DNA of 25,243 nucleotides. It comes from Seminavis robusta. Its lineage: Eukaryota > Bacillariophyta > Bacillariophyceae > Naviculales > Naviculaceae. The notes under the pieces were generated by a model. It searched no databases and was not told where the DNA came from. It saw nothing but the letters and a program-made list of their open reading frames with translations. The position numbers and the translations under genes are program-made. Positions 1 through 9,303 of this stretch are shown in pieces. The stretch covers positions 1 to 25,243 of the forward strand of contig CAICTM010001640.1 in the NCBI GenBank assembly GCA_903772945.1, in the 5' to 3' direction. The stretch's first letter is position 1; every line of letters starts with the position of its first letter.

Positions 1-1125
1 GGAAAAGAGAGAAAGTGTGGGACACCAGGTGCCAGCATTGCCTGTTGACATGCTGTGCTGTGTTGTGATGCCTGAGGCTGTCGCTGTGGAATCGGCTGTT
101 GTGTGCACCAGATTGCCATGCTTCCTGTTGTGGTGTTGCAAAGAATGATTGAAGACATTGCTACCACCCATCAAACCTCGGAGGACCCAGGTATGTGAAT
201 GTTGCCATGCATGGCTTGCTGATGAGGGGGTACAATGGAACACTCTGTTGTGGATTATTGAATATAAATGGTGGCTGATAATACATGGCTTGCTGTGGCA
301 GCCCAAATGGTGGCATAAATTGTTGTTGTTGCTGTGCAAGTTGGGCGGGTACTCCAAATGATATTTTGGTGGTAATACATATTGCTGTGTGGGGTGGAAA
401 GCAGCAGTGGATTGATTCGAACATGCATCATGAGTTGTGTATCCAAATTGTGGTGAAACATGCTGTGCTGAAGCAGTGAGATATTGGAATTTCCATTGCT
501 GGGATTGATGTTGAATATCCAATCACGAACATATGCATAGAATCTTTCTCTCCTACCAGCAACAGCATCAAAAAAATGTGTTCTCTGGTTAATGAAATCA
601 GATATTACATTTTGACATGATGCATGCTGATACCCATGATCAAGAGCAAGCTGATGACATATGCAGCCATGGTATGGAATCCATCAAGACTGGAAAACTG
701 CTCACTTTCGAGAGAAGACATGTTGCTATAGCAAGAGCCTTGCAGATCTTGTCTTGGCTATTTCAAGATGCTCTTTGGATTGGGAGTTGCCTATTGCCAG
801 CTTTCTCTCTGCTTGTTTCTTCTAATCAACTTGACTTCTGGTTGTTCCTGCTGTTTTTGTTCTTCCTGTTGAGCACTGCTTGTGCTTCTTGTTGGTGATG
901 GTGTTTTGTTATTATTGTTTGTTCTCTTCTTCTTCTCTTCTTAGTTGTTGTTGTTGGTTGTTGTTCTGTTGTCTTGTTCTTGTTGCTGTTGAGTGAGAAT
1001 TTGGATGACAACGTAGTATACAATAGTTTAGTATTATGTAAAATGTGTTGCCAAGAACTCGGCAACATGATGGTATTTAAGGAAAGACTGTCAATGGACA
1101 TTGTACCAAGGGTACCAAGTTTCAA
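1..1125 (-). pseudogene. Low-complexity region with possible decayed coding remnant, unrecognised
   Basis: No intact gene is visible. The minus strand holds protein-like stretches scattered over different frames and broken by stops. One is a basic stretch with KKRRRRE within 826-1125. Another, near 470-680, reads RRERFYAYVRDW. A third, Gln/Pro-rich stretch at 161-424 contains AQQQQQFMPPFGLPQQ. Together they resemble the remains of a protein with a basic segment and a Gln-rich tail, such as a transcription factor, but no family can be named. The strand bias (plus G/T-rich, minus C/A-rich) and CAA-type simple repeats near 925-990 could by themselves create such stretches, so confidence is low. 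Confidence 0.25.
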
Positions 1126-1643
1126 CCAACTTACTAAAAACAGTTAAATTTGATGGTACGAAGGGTACCAAGAGGTGGTACTAAGATTTTGTCAAACTTA
1201 GCACTAGGGGAGGTACAAGTTCAAAGGTAAAATTACATAAGGGTCAAATTTCATACTTATGATATGTCGAGCTCTTAAATATTGCCTCTGCTAAATAAAC
1301 TAGGTACATTTGAGTACTTAAGCTAAGTAACTATTTGTAACTATTAGCAGAAAGATGCCAAGTGGCTTTGTCCTTGGGAGATTTTGGCTTGAGCTTGACA
1401 GTGGACAAGCAAACTTGGTCCTTGTACCAGTTTGCTTGGTACACCAATGAGGGCAGGAGATGTTAAGTGGTCTACAAGAGGAACAAGAGTATCACCCCTA
1501 AATCCACGAGAATGACCCTTCTTGGTCCATGGTACCAAGTTCAATTGGATTACGGGTTGTCTAATTGATGTAACTGTCACAAGTCCCAGTGAAATTACTT
1601 AGAAGTACTTAGTACCAACTTGGGGTATGGTTTAGGTAAGACC
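1126..1643. other. Gene-free stretch with short GGTACCAAG-type repeats
   Basis: No convincing coding sequence. GGTACCAAG recurs at 1111-1119, 1164-1172 and 1531-1539, with related TTGGTAC/GTACCAA words between (for example near 1420-1445). Because GGTACC is palindromic, these words occur in both orientations. No larger element boundary is visible. Confidence 0.4.
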
Positions 1644-1789
1644 CAACAGCTTCAGGCTGGGACAACAGCTTCAGGCTGGGACCACAGCTTCAGGCTGGGA
1701 CAACAGCTTCAGGCTGGGACCACAAGTTCAGGCTGGGACCACAGCTTCAGGCTGGGACCACAGCTTCAGAGTGGGACAACAGCTTCAGC
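1644..1789 (+). repeat. 19-bp tandem repeat array A (about 7.7 copies)
   Basis: The unit, read on the plus strand, is CAACAGCTTCAGGCTGGGA with few differences between copies; the main variation is CAACAG versus CCACAG. Because 19 is not a multiple of 3, a translation cycles through all three phases and repeats every 19 residues (57 nt). The unit has no stop in the frame seen, which produces a spurious open frame at 1620-1811. The reverse complement of the same unit makes up array B at 2761-3232. Confidence 0.95.
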
Positions 1790-1805
1790 CGATTCTTCAC
1801 CACAT

Positions 1806-2135
1806 GATTAATTCCATCAGGCAGTTCCTGTATCTCTGCATATGTAGCCCTTATCTGAGCTTATTGTTGTCATCCATGCATCCCCTCCATTTTCATCAGC
1901 GAAAGTGGCTTCTTGTTGACACAGACTATGGTCTCAGTTCCAACCACTTTGACTTCGTTTTCACCGATCCTGACACAGTCCCCGTAACTACAAGCCACAG
2001 TTTCCATCACCAGTCCTCGGTTACTCATCCTGTGCCTAGTAGCCTTCTCTGATCCCTGCTATGCTTCTGAGAACATCACTTTGACGAGTGTAATCTCTGA
2101 CGGAGCGTAGCATGTGCTCGTGATTTTGCTTGGTG
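1806..2135 (-). pseudogene. Decayed coding remnant, family unrecognised
   Basis: One minus-strand frame is protein-like over about 110 codons but contains several in-frame stops. In order it reads PSEITLVKVMFSEA, a stop, then ATRHRMSNRGLVMETVACSY, GDCVRIGENEVKVVG, TETIVCVNKKPLSLMKMEG, two stops, then RATYAEIQELPDGINHVVKN. It then runs straight into array A. The balanced composition and continuity in one frame suggest a former exon rather than chance. A 52-residue open piece (MSNRGL...) lies within it, but nothing shows that it is expressed. I do not recognise the family. Confidence 0.4.
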
Positions 2136-2166
2136 ATTGCAAAAAAACAAAAAACAATTTGCTGCT

Positions 2167-2301
2167 GGTGCGTGTGAAGATCCAGGATCCATGCCAGCAG
2201 GATCCAGTGCCAGGTGGCCTCAGGCCGAACCTTCCTGCCCTAATCTAAATTTGGGCAGGAAGGTTCGGCCCGAGGCCAGACGCTGGATCTTTGCACGCAC
2301 C
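2167..2301. repeat. Large imperfect palindrome / hairpin
   Basis: The inner arms, 2216-2240 and 2253-2277, are 25 bp each and pair with a single mismatch around a 12-nt loop (TAATCTAAATTT). The outer arms, 2167-2185 and 2283-2301, pair at 17 of 19 positions. They are separated from the inner stem by 30 nt on the left and 5 nt on the right. The left spacer carries GATCC-containing words repeated from the outer arm. This could be a miniature inverted-repeat element, a cruciform or an RNA hairpin. No target-site duplication was identified. Confidence 0.85.
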
Positions 2302-2302
2302 G

Positions 2303-2352
2303 CTGGCCATCACGAGTGCTTTACTGGCCATCACAAGTGCTTTACTGGCAAT
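2303..2352. repeat. 21-bp direct repeat, 2.4 copies
   Basis: The unit CTGGCCATCACGAGTGCTTTA (2303-2323) is repeated with one change at 2324-2344, followed by a partial third copy. It directly follows the right arm of the 2167-2301 palindrome. Confidence 0.85.
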
Positions 2353-2566
2353 GCTTCAGCTGGCTCGAGTTTCCCGCCCATAGAAGGCTGGTGTTGTCAT
2401 TGTGGTTGTCATTGTCATTGGTGGTAGACAAGCTGGAGCATAAAATAGAACCGAATCAGTCCACAATACCAGCCAGCTATTCCAATACCATTCCCAGTGA
2501 ATTTATTACGAGCCGAGACCAGCAATAATGGCATCCAAGAAGAACAAGAAGGTCCGCCCGAAGCAT

Positions 2567-2610
2567 CAACACCAACACCAACACCAACACCAACACCAAC
2601 ACCAACACCA
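2567..2610. repeat. (CAACAC)n microsatellite
   Basis: About seven copies of a 6-bp unit. On the plus strand one frame gives His-Gln repeats inside a 35-codon ORF starting at 2528 (MASKKNKKVRPK, then HQ repeats). Another frame gives Thr-Pro repeats. Neither frame can be supported as a gene. Confidence 0.9.
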
Positions 2611-2760
2611 TCTCCTAAAGCGTCGGCACCGTTAAAATTCCCAGCAGGAAAAAGCACCAAGGAATGAAGTACCGCCTGTCATGCTCCGTGATCATGACAA
2701 CCAGGCTGGGAATCGTACCAATGGTGTTTTGAACAAAGCAGTGTGAAAAGACGCTCCGAG

Positions 2761-3232
2761 CCTGTAGCTTTCGTCTCAGCCTGTAGCTGTTGTCCCAGCC
2801 TGAAGCTGTGGTCCCAGCGTGAAGCTGTGGTCCCAGCGTGAAGCTGTGGTCCCAGCGTGAAGCTTTCGTCACAGCATGGAGCTGTGGTCACAGCCTGGAG
2901 CTATGGTCACAGCAGCGCGAAGCGTTCGTCCCAGTCTGAAGATGTAGCTTTCGTCCCAGCCTGTAGCTATTGTCTCAGTCTGAAGGTGTAGTCCCAGCCT
3001 GAAGGTGTGGTCCCAGCCTGAAGCTGTGGTGCTGTTGTCCCAGCCTGTAGCTTTCGTCCCAGCCTGAAGATGTTGTCCCAGCATAGAGCTGTTGTTCCGG
3101 CCTGAACCTGTGGTCCCAGCCTGAACCTGTTGTCCCAGCCTGGATCCGTTGTCCCAGCCTGGATCTGTTGTCCCAGCCTGGATCTGTTGTCCCAGCCTAG
3201 ATCCGTTGTCCCAGCCTGGAGCTGTGGTCCCA
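2761..3232 (-). repeat. 19-bp tandem repeat array B (about 24 copies), inverted relative to array A
   Basis: Read on the plus strand the unit is CCTGAAGCTGTGGTCCCAG, the reverse complement of the array A unit. Copies are more diverged here: CCTG varies with CGTG, and GAAGCTGTGG varies with GTAGCTTTCG, GGATCTGTTG and GAACCTGTGG. A few units carry extra bases, for example near 2930-2950 and 3030. Runs of like variants, such as CGTGAAGC units near 2817-2874 and GGATC units near 3140-3215, suggest local duplication. Degenerate copies trail to about 3290. Minus-strand open frames here (2615-3084) are only the repeat read through. Confidence 0.95.
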
Positions 3233-4061
3233 GCTTGAAGTTTTTGCTTGGTTGCAGCTTACAGCTTTTATCCCAGCGTCAAGTTTAATTTTTTTGCTAG
3301 GAGCTTGTGTCTGGAATTTCACAACTAGCTATCTATCGGTACTATGCTAAGCTAGCTAGTCGTCCTCAAGTCGGCTTCTCTGAATGCGTTAATAGACTTT
3401 GTGCTTTTAAAAGTACTGAGCTAGCTAGTCCATACCAGGAGAGATCCGTACCTGTATCATGGTGGTCTACTAGTACTAGCTAGCTAGCTACTATTATACG
3501 TACGGTATGGCCAGCCAGTACCAGGAGCTACATTCTGGGTGATTTCACGGCAATAACAACACAAAATGTCTTGCAGAATACTCCTTACTGGGGTAGCTTT
3601 TTTAAGAACCTGGTGTAAACTCACCTAGTGCAAAGCACATTAAGGCATGTATACTTCAAACCATACCCACCAGTGATGGTTTAAAGTAAGCAGCAGTACT
3701 CCTTTTTTCTAAATCCTCACTATTTACTAGTGCATGCTTTAACCCACCGAATGCACTTCAAGAAGGCCTTCTAATTGCAGAATCAGCTTTTGTACTCTTT
3801 GCTCCTATTCAAAAGAGCCAAAGTAAATTGCACGAGCCACCCCCAGACCCCCTTCTATGTTTAAATCGTGAGGTGACCTCACGAATGTGCTCTGAGTACC
3901 CATGCGATGCCTAATTTGAGAGAATCCACGACTGGGAGGACGCCAACAAAGAAAATAATGAGAAAGACCACCAACGACCAACAAGCAACTCCAAACATAC
4001 ATTCCGACTCTCCAAAACTCGATCGTCTCTACCAGTTGTGATAGAAATAAGCTAAGCGACC
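3233..4061. other. Gene-free stretch upstream of LRR-like gene
   Basis: No supported gene. The stretch holds several CTAGCTAG runs (near 3350, 3420 and 3475). It also has a hairpin at 3652-3686 with 12-nt arms ACTTCAAACCAT and ATGGTTTAAAGT (one mismatch). The last 100 bp are A- and C-rich, as expected for a 5' leader of the gene at 4062. Confidence 0.5.
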
Positions 4062-5168
4062 ATGCCATCGATGGTAGCTGCATTGGCGGCCGCCGCCGCT
4101 TCGTCTCGATTGTCCCCGTTGGCTGCAATCACAGTGACGGATCTTTTGAAGGAAAACGACAAGACACTCTGGAAATTAAAGCTCTACAAAGATCCGGCCT
4201 CCCATTTCGAAGATTTTGATTCCTTTTGCCGGGCTCTCTCTGAGAACACAACCGTCACATCTCTGGAAGTTACTTGGAGATTTCTTCGCCATCTAACCCA
4301 AACCCAGCGCATCACCTTGATGGAAGCCATTGGAGGCTTGGCGAACTTGGAAGAAATCGCCATAGAAGTTGTGGGCCCGACCTTTGTGCTGACAGCGGCT
4401 TTGCGCAAGGCATCCAAACTGAAGAGCTTGCGAATTGGGAAGCTACGGTTTTTAACCAACCAAGATGTGCAAGGATTGGCCGCTGCCCTCCTCTGTTGCA
4501 AGAATCTCCAACAGCTTAGTTTGTCGTCTGTGCAAATTATGGTGCAAGGCAACCACATCATGGATGCAGCAGGCATTGTCTTGTTCCAGGAAAATCAGCA
4601 AGAAGGAAGGGAAAAGATTGGTTTGGATCCTTTGTTAGATGCAATGGCATCCCTTCCCGTGCTGGAACATATCCGTCTGCAGCACTACCTTAGTGGTAGC
4701 AAGATTCAACCTCCCACTGAGCGCTCCTTACGATCGCTTTGCCACTCTCCACGGCGGTCTCTCATCTTTGGTTCCTGTGGCTTGTCCGATGAGCAGTGCG
4801 TGACAATTGCAGACGAGCTCAAAACCAACCGTGCCTCGTCCGACTTGTCGATTCTAGTGGTGACCAGAAACTATAAGATCACGTCGTTTGGCTGGGACGT
4901 CTTTGTTCAGATGCTGGCCAAGAACGAAACGTTGTTGGACTTCCACCCCGGCGAAGAAGGACAGCGAAATGCCCCATCGACAGAACAGAAGGCTAAAATC
5001 AACTATTATCTGAAGCTGAACCAGGCCGGACGAGGAAAGCTGCGTGGATCCATGACGGAAAGGCGCAAGGCATGGTTCGACTTGTTGGTGCAAGGATCGA
5101 AGTTGAAGGACCTTGATATCGTCTTCTTTGCCATGCAGGTGGATCCTTCCCTCTACATCATCGATTAA
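4062..5168 (+). CDS. Leucine-rich-repeat (RNI-like) protein, single exon
   Basis: A 368-residue protein, intracellular by prediction, with no signal peptide or membrane segment after the Ala-rich N-terminus. Residues about 36-300 show leucine-spaced segments typical of ribonuclease-inhibitor-type LRRs, including LWKLKLYKDP (36-45), TSLEVTWRFL (66-75), LKSLRIGKLRFL (120-131) and LQQLSLSSVQI (149-159). The C-terminus has NYYLKLNQAGRGKL (314-327), then W338 and an LDIVFFAMQVDPSLY segment near 350-364; to my knowledge this tail is common in diatom LRR families. It is clearly paralogous to the gene at 10547-11755: shared features include VTWRFL/LSWRFL, VQGN/VQGT followed by FQ.NQ, FGW, and LKLN..GR. 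The partner or role is unknown; LRR folds usually bind proteins. The ATG at 4062 follows a purine/A-rich leader. It converges on the phosphatase gene. Confidence 0.85.
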   Translation: MPSMVAALAAAAASSRLSPLAAITVTDLLKENDKTLWKLKLYKDPASHFEDFDSFCRALSENTTVTSLEVTWRFLRHLTQTQRITLMEAIGGLANLEEIAIEVVGPTFVLTAALRKASKLKSLRIGKLRFLTNQDVQGLAAALLCCKNLQQLSLSSVQIMVQGNHIMDAAGIVLFQENQQEGREKIGLDPLLDAMASLPVLEHIRLQHYLSGSKIQPPTERSLRSLCHSPRRSLIFGSCGLSDEQCVTIADELKTNRASSDLSILVVTRNYKITSFGWDVFVQMLAKNETLLDFHPGEEGQRNAPSTEQKAKINYYLKLNQAGRGKLRGSMTERRKAWFDLLVQGSKLKDLDIVFFAMQVDPSLYIID

Positions 5169-5519
5169 AGTGTCATGAACTGCTTTTATAGAGACCAGAG
5201 ACAACCAGCCTCAACAATGATTGGAATGTGTCGAGCAGTACATGCCCCATGTTTGATGTCTCTCAACCTTCAAAAAGAGCGGATGTGGATCCATAGACGC
5301 ACAAAGTAATATTGCAACGGGCGGATAGCCTACACCTTCAACACATATCCAACTAATCATAAATGTAAAACTATAACAACCGATGGCTTCCGCAGGCGAA
5401 CAATTTGAACTCCACTCATGTATCCTTACCAACAACCTCTCGATACAGTTCCATCTACCACATCAACCCGAACTATACGCTCTAGCCGTCCAACTTGCAC
5501 GATCGCCTGCTCTTGTGCA
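5169..5519. other. Convergent intergenic region
   Basis: About 350 bp between the stop codons of two converging genes (LRR-like, plus; phosphatase, minus). It must hold both 3' ends. I see no gene and no distinct element. Confidence 0.5.
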
Positions 5520-7136
5520 CTAATTATTCATGTCCTGATCTCCGTCCACCGTATCTTCCTCTTCGCCCTCTTCTACCGCTGTCATACTGTTCCTCCGGCT
5601 GCCATCCCCGTCCATATCGTGATAGTTGGCATTCATACTGCTAAGATCGATCGACTGACGTCGACGTTTGTCAAAGACGTATTCCTCCTGTTGAACATTC
5701 AAGTCCATTTCCTCCTCCTCTTCGTCATCATCAAAGTCATCCCACTCTTCGTCCGAGTCATCTGGTTGTGCCGCTTCTCGGACCAATCCCAACTTGATGC
5801 GTTTTTGCATTTCTGACTCGCTCAAATTAATCACGCTGACGGAATCACGTCGGTGCACGTACTGATTCTTGTACGCCGGTGATCGGTTGATGACCTGCAA
5901 CTTATCATTGTCAACCAACATACAGCCTGCCATGGCATTGGATCCTTGGTTGTGATCCTGACTGGTCGAGAATACAGTAAAGACACGGGCTCCCTTACTG
6001 AGGGCAACACCCTCTGCATGAGCTTCATGAGCTCGCATGATATAGGAGAATCCCTGTTGCTTCAGAAAGTTGGTGACGGCCTTGTTTCCAAAACAAATAG
6101 CTCCACCACCGCGAAGAGACTCTCCGAATCCAGTTTCCGGGTCAACACTGGTCATTTCTTGTTCCTCCGAGGCGGGATCACTCCAGATGCAGTCGCTAGC
6201 AACTTGTTGATATTGATCATCTTCGTGTTCGTAGGGGGGGTTGATTCCGGCGACGCGTGGGACGCTCAGCATGTCCTGAATGCGGGTGGTATTGGTGATG
6301 GGTCGTGGGATTCCCCCATGAACACAAAATACGTCCTGATCAATGACGCCCGCCAAAGGTAATCGATCAAAGATTTGATTGCAGGCTTCCCACACCCTGT
6401 AGCCTACGTCGTCTCCGAATCGGTTGCGACATTGGAAAATAAAGCTTCGTTCTCCGTAGTGCTCCTCCCATCCATTGACATCTCGGGTTTCGTGATTACC
6501 ACGCAGCAAGAATACCTTGTTGGGGAGTTGGTACTTCATGACAAAGAGATAGGCGACACATTCCAAACAGGACTTTCCACGATCAACATAGTCACCCAAG
6601 AAGACGAAATTCCCGGCAGTGAGGGACATTCCCAGTCTCCAGAGATTGTCGGAGAAAAAGTGCAAATCTTCTAGATTCCCGTGAATATCACCAAAGACAT
6701 AGGCAGGACTCTGAACGAATGCCACTCGCGGCTCTCGTTCAAAAATGTGTCGAACCTTTTGACAGAGCTTGAAGACGTCCTTGGCGAATTGGATCGAGTT
6801 GAGGTAGTCCACATGTGCGGCTGGTTGTTGGAACATGTCCAGAATCCGCTGGACAAATCCCGGTTGATTCAAAATGGCATCATCGGGGATCAAGTCCAAT
6901 GCCTGTTGCGTGCAGATACTGGCATTCCGACCCATGCGCTCACGGGAACTTACCAAGACCGATTTGCCCTTGACTTGGACTTCCCGGACGGCAGTGGCGT
7001 GAGCTTGTGCCTGCAAACGGCGTTTTTGAGGTCCACGGTCGGCGTTGGCCGTCAGGACGGTTTCTAGTTGGGACGACAGCGATGCTACTTTTTCTTGCAG
7101 CGCTGCGATTTCCAGCTCCTTATCTTCACCGCTCAT
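5520..7136 (-). CDS. PPP-family serine/threonine protein phosphatase
   Basis: A 538-residue, intronless metallo-phosphatase expected to remove phosphate from Ser/Thr in proteins. All PPP metal and phosphate motifs are present: GDIHGN (149-154), GDYVDRG (181-187), RGNHE (212-216), HGGI (273-276) and RAHEAH (368-373). The N-terminus has a possible short coiled coil (about 5-30) and a linker, so the catalytic core is about 100-425. The C-terminal tail is strongly acidic (459-478) and holds basophilic kinase-like sites, RRRQS and RRNS, near 491-517. The sequence between RGNHE and HGG, with its EEHYGERSF insertion, is not typical of PP1 or PP2A. No EF hands or TPRs are visible, so PPEF and PP5 are unlikely. 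It may belong to a protist PPP subgroup. Family is certain; subfamily and substrate are not. Confidence 0.93.
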   Translation of the reverse strand: MSGEDKELEIAALQEKVASLSSQLETVLTANADRGPQKRRLQAQAHATAVREVQVKGKSVLVSSRERMGRNASICTQQALDLIPDDAILNQPGFVQRILDMFQQPAAHVDYLNSIQFAKDVFKLCQKVRHIFEREPRVAFVQSPAYVFGDIHGNLEDLHFFSDNLWRLGMSLTAGNFVFLGDYVDRGKSCLECVAYLFVMKYQLPNKVFLLRGNHETRDVNGWEEHYGERSFIFQCRNRFGDDVGYRVWEACNQIFDRLPLAGVIDQDVFCVHGGIPRPITNTTRIQDMLSVPRVAGINPPYEHEDDQYQQVASDCIWSDPASEEQEMTSVDPETGFGESLRGGGAICFGNKAVTNFLKQQGFSYIMRAHEAHAEGVALSKGARVFTVFSTSQDHNQGSNAMAGCMLVDNDKLQVINRSPAYKNQYVHRRDSVSVINLSESEMQKRIKLGLVREAAQPDDSDEEWDDFDDDEEEEEMDLNVQQEEYVFDKRRRQSIDLSSMNANYHDMDGDGSRRNSMTAVEEGEEEDTVDGDQDMNN

Positions 7137-9303
7137 GGTTGCTTGTGTTGTGTGACCCGAGTGGGGTGATCAGAGGATGGTTATCTTGCCCCAAACAGCA
7201 ATTAAGGGTAGTCTGATGCTGACTTTCTGATGATCGTCTTCAGGATAATGACTAACGCTCTAAGGGTTGATCAAGAGGTTGGGTGTCGGGCAGGATGTGA
7301 GCAAAGGCTCCAGATGGAACACTGGTTCGGTCACTGGATGGGTATACTGTGTGACAGTTGACGGAAGACAACCCGAATTGAATTCGCTTCTGCGATGATG
7401 GACGATTCCTTTGATATCTCGATTAGCTGATAAGCAATGCCTTCCTTGCTGCTGCCTCCTTGGTCAAGGTTACGATCCTCCTTGCTTGTCGGCTTTGGAC
7501 TTGATCTTACAACTATCTATTAGCCAGTGCCGTGCTCCCTTGAAGCTCCCTTGTGGCTCTGGTGTGGGATGGCTGCACAGCCTTTGTTCTTTATCGCAGG
7601 CCACAGTCCCCTTTTCAAATGGGGGCAAACGCACCACAACGACACAATTCAGGGCGAAATGAGGGGGGCAGCTGGAACGGGATCGGAGAATGGCACTTGG
7701 GTCATTGTTTCTTTTGGATTCGACGCAGCTCCGCTCAAAAGGGATGGTGTTACTAGTAATTAATTGGCAGTGCCTTTGGTATCATCTATCTGCATGATGC
7801 ATTGCCAAGTCTTCTCGCTAGCTAGAGGAGGATGGGTTCATGAAGAGGTTGCGAGAATGGGTAGCAAGCAAAGTCGCACCTATACTGGGTATCTTTGGCC
7901 TTGGTCTTGGGTCCGGCGTTTCAGACCGGCCTTGCTGGACTGGCTCTACGAGTACTACTGGCTGTAGTTGCCTGGATGACATGGAAACAAGTGCATGCTG
8001 TAGAATGTAGAAAACCTACCTAAGAAAAGCAACATCAATAGTTGTATTGAGCTATGAAAGGGTCCTGGATACATTGAAAAGAGGTAAATTCTCCAGTGTT
8101 CACGTGCAGGTGACTAGTCTAGTAACGACATCCGCTCAGCTTCAAAGTGTGTGCTGCAACAGCGCAGAGGATGCAGCAAATGCACGGCAGAGACTGTGCT
8201 GTCATCAAGCCAGGTTTTGCCCAGTTCCTTTGTGCAGTTGAATCCTGCACCACATGCATAAACACCGATAAGAAATAGAACGGAACCTCAAACTAGACTA
8301 TGAGTCAACGAACACCACGACGATGTTCAAAGACGAAGACAGAATATCAGAATCATATGCAAGTTCCATTAGACTAATATCATATTGGTTATCATGTCCA
8401 TATGAAGGGTGAAGAGGGATATCTGACTGGTCGATTGAATCATACTCAATGTCTAATCTGCCTCGGTCCTGTCCATTAGTAATGAACACATTGTCGTTGA
8501 CTCAAAAGCCCAAAATGTACCTCGTCTCAGAGGACTCTCCTCCTACGCATCATTGATACCTCAAAGTTCTGTCTAAAGTTTGGATCTCGCGGTCTACGTC
8601 CTTGCGGGCTTATCGAAACCATTGTCCATATCTCGTTATCATTGATACCGGTACCTCAAAGTTCTGTCGAACTTTTTGTTCTCAAGATCAAAGTCCTTGC
8701 ATTCTTCAAAACCACGGTCCATATCTCGTTTGCTCACTTTCTACAACTCTTCAAGACATCCTTGCCCTGTCTGAATCCCTCTGTGTCTTTCATCTCCTCA
8801 AATGCCCCTTTTCCTGATTGAAGAGCAATGGGTAACAAGGCCGTCAGAATGAGTGTTGTGATCGCAGCCATTTTCCACTGGCCATTGTCATTGTTCTCGA
8901 CTGCCTTGAGGCTGACCGCGCTGCGGGTAGTGGAGGTGCCACAAAGGCGCTGCCGGTCGAGGACAACAAGGCCATCATTCTGCCTTTATGTGCCCAATGT
9001 CATGAATTGATTTTGGTCATGTGATGACATCATTGTTCGTTTGTTGGATCTTTTGGGCAACTGACTGAGTCACTCAATAGTTGAGTCCAGTCACGCGTAT
9101 CCTCTTATGTCTTTCACTGTTCTCTGGAACGTTGCTATTTATTCATTCTGAGTCAACTTTAAGTCTTTCTGAATGACGGAGACTGACGTGTCTTGGTTCG
9201 GAAGCATGTTCTGATGTTTGGTACCTTGCTTGTCCTTCCTCAAAGTTTGTTTCTTTGATCTTCACGCTGTAACGAACATACCCTCGATGCATTCATCCTG
9301 ATC
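7137..9303. other. Gene-poor intergenic region
   Basis: About 2.2 kb with no gene I can support. Several short open frames (for example 7840-8010 plus and 8298-8489 minus) lack any recognisable motif. It holds a roughly 90-bp direct repeat (8551-8730) and a weak inverted-ended segment (8301-8504). It presumably includes the promoter of the phosphatase gene near 7137 and that of the small secreted-protein gene near 9303. Confidence 0.45.
8551..8730. repeat. Diverged direct duplication, two copies of about 90 bp
   Basis: Copy 1 (about 8551-8637) and copy 2 (about 8640-8730) share, in the same order, CATTGATACC, CCTCAAAGTTCTGTC, GTCCTTGC, and GTCCATATCTCGTT at the ends. Copy 2 has a few extra bases (GGTACC after GATACC). 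A local tandem duplication followed by drift explains it. Confidence 0.8.

Noticed and set aside
400..440. A GATTCGAA-like T-loop word suggesting a tRNA
   Set aside because: No acceptor stem, D-loop or anticodon stem can be built around it.
2528..2635. A 35-codon ORF, MASKKNKKVRPK followed by His-Gln repeats
   Set aside because: Most of it is the CAACAC microsatellite, it is very short, and the overlapping Thr-Pro frame is equally open.
1620..3084. Open frames across the 19-bp arrays on both strands
   Set aside because: They arise because the repeat unit lacks stops in the frames used; their peptides are the repeat itself, with no independent coding evidence.
3805..4128. A 107-codon minus-strand frame overlapping the start of the LRR-like gene
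   Set aside because: It overlaps the better supported plus-strand gene and has no motif.
7840..8010. A 56-codon plus-strand ORF with a hydrophobic stretch and several Cys near its end
   Set aside because: Short, no homologue recognised, and no conserved start context; it lies in gene-poor DNA.
8298..8489. A 63-codon minus-strand ORF with repeated YDS/YDIS words
   Set aside because: It looks protein-like in composition but is short, isolated and coincides with the segment bounded by inverted ends; there is no family evidence.
8828..9015. Overlapping frames, one containing ALPVEDNKAIILPLCAQCHE
   Set aside because: A single CxxCH is not enough to call a cytochrome-type protein; there is no start context or extension.
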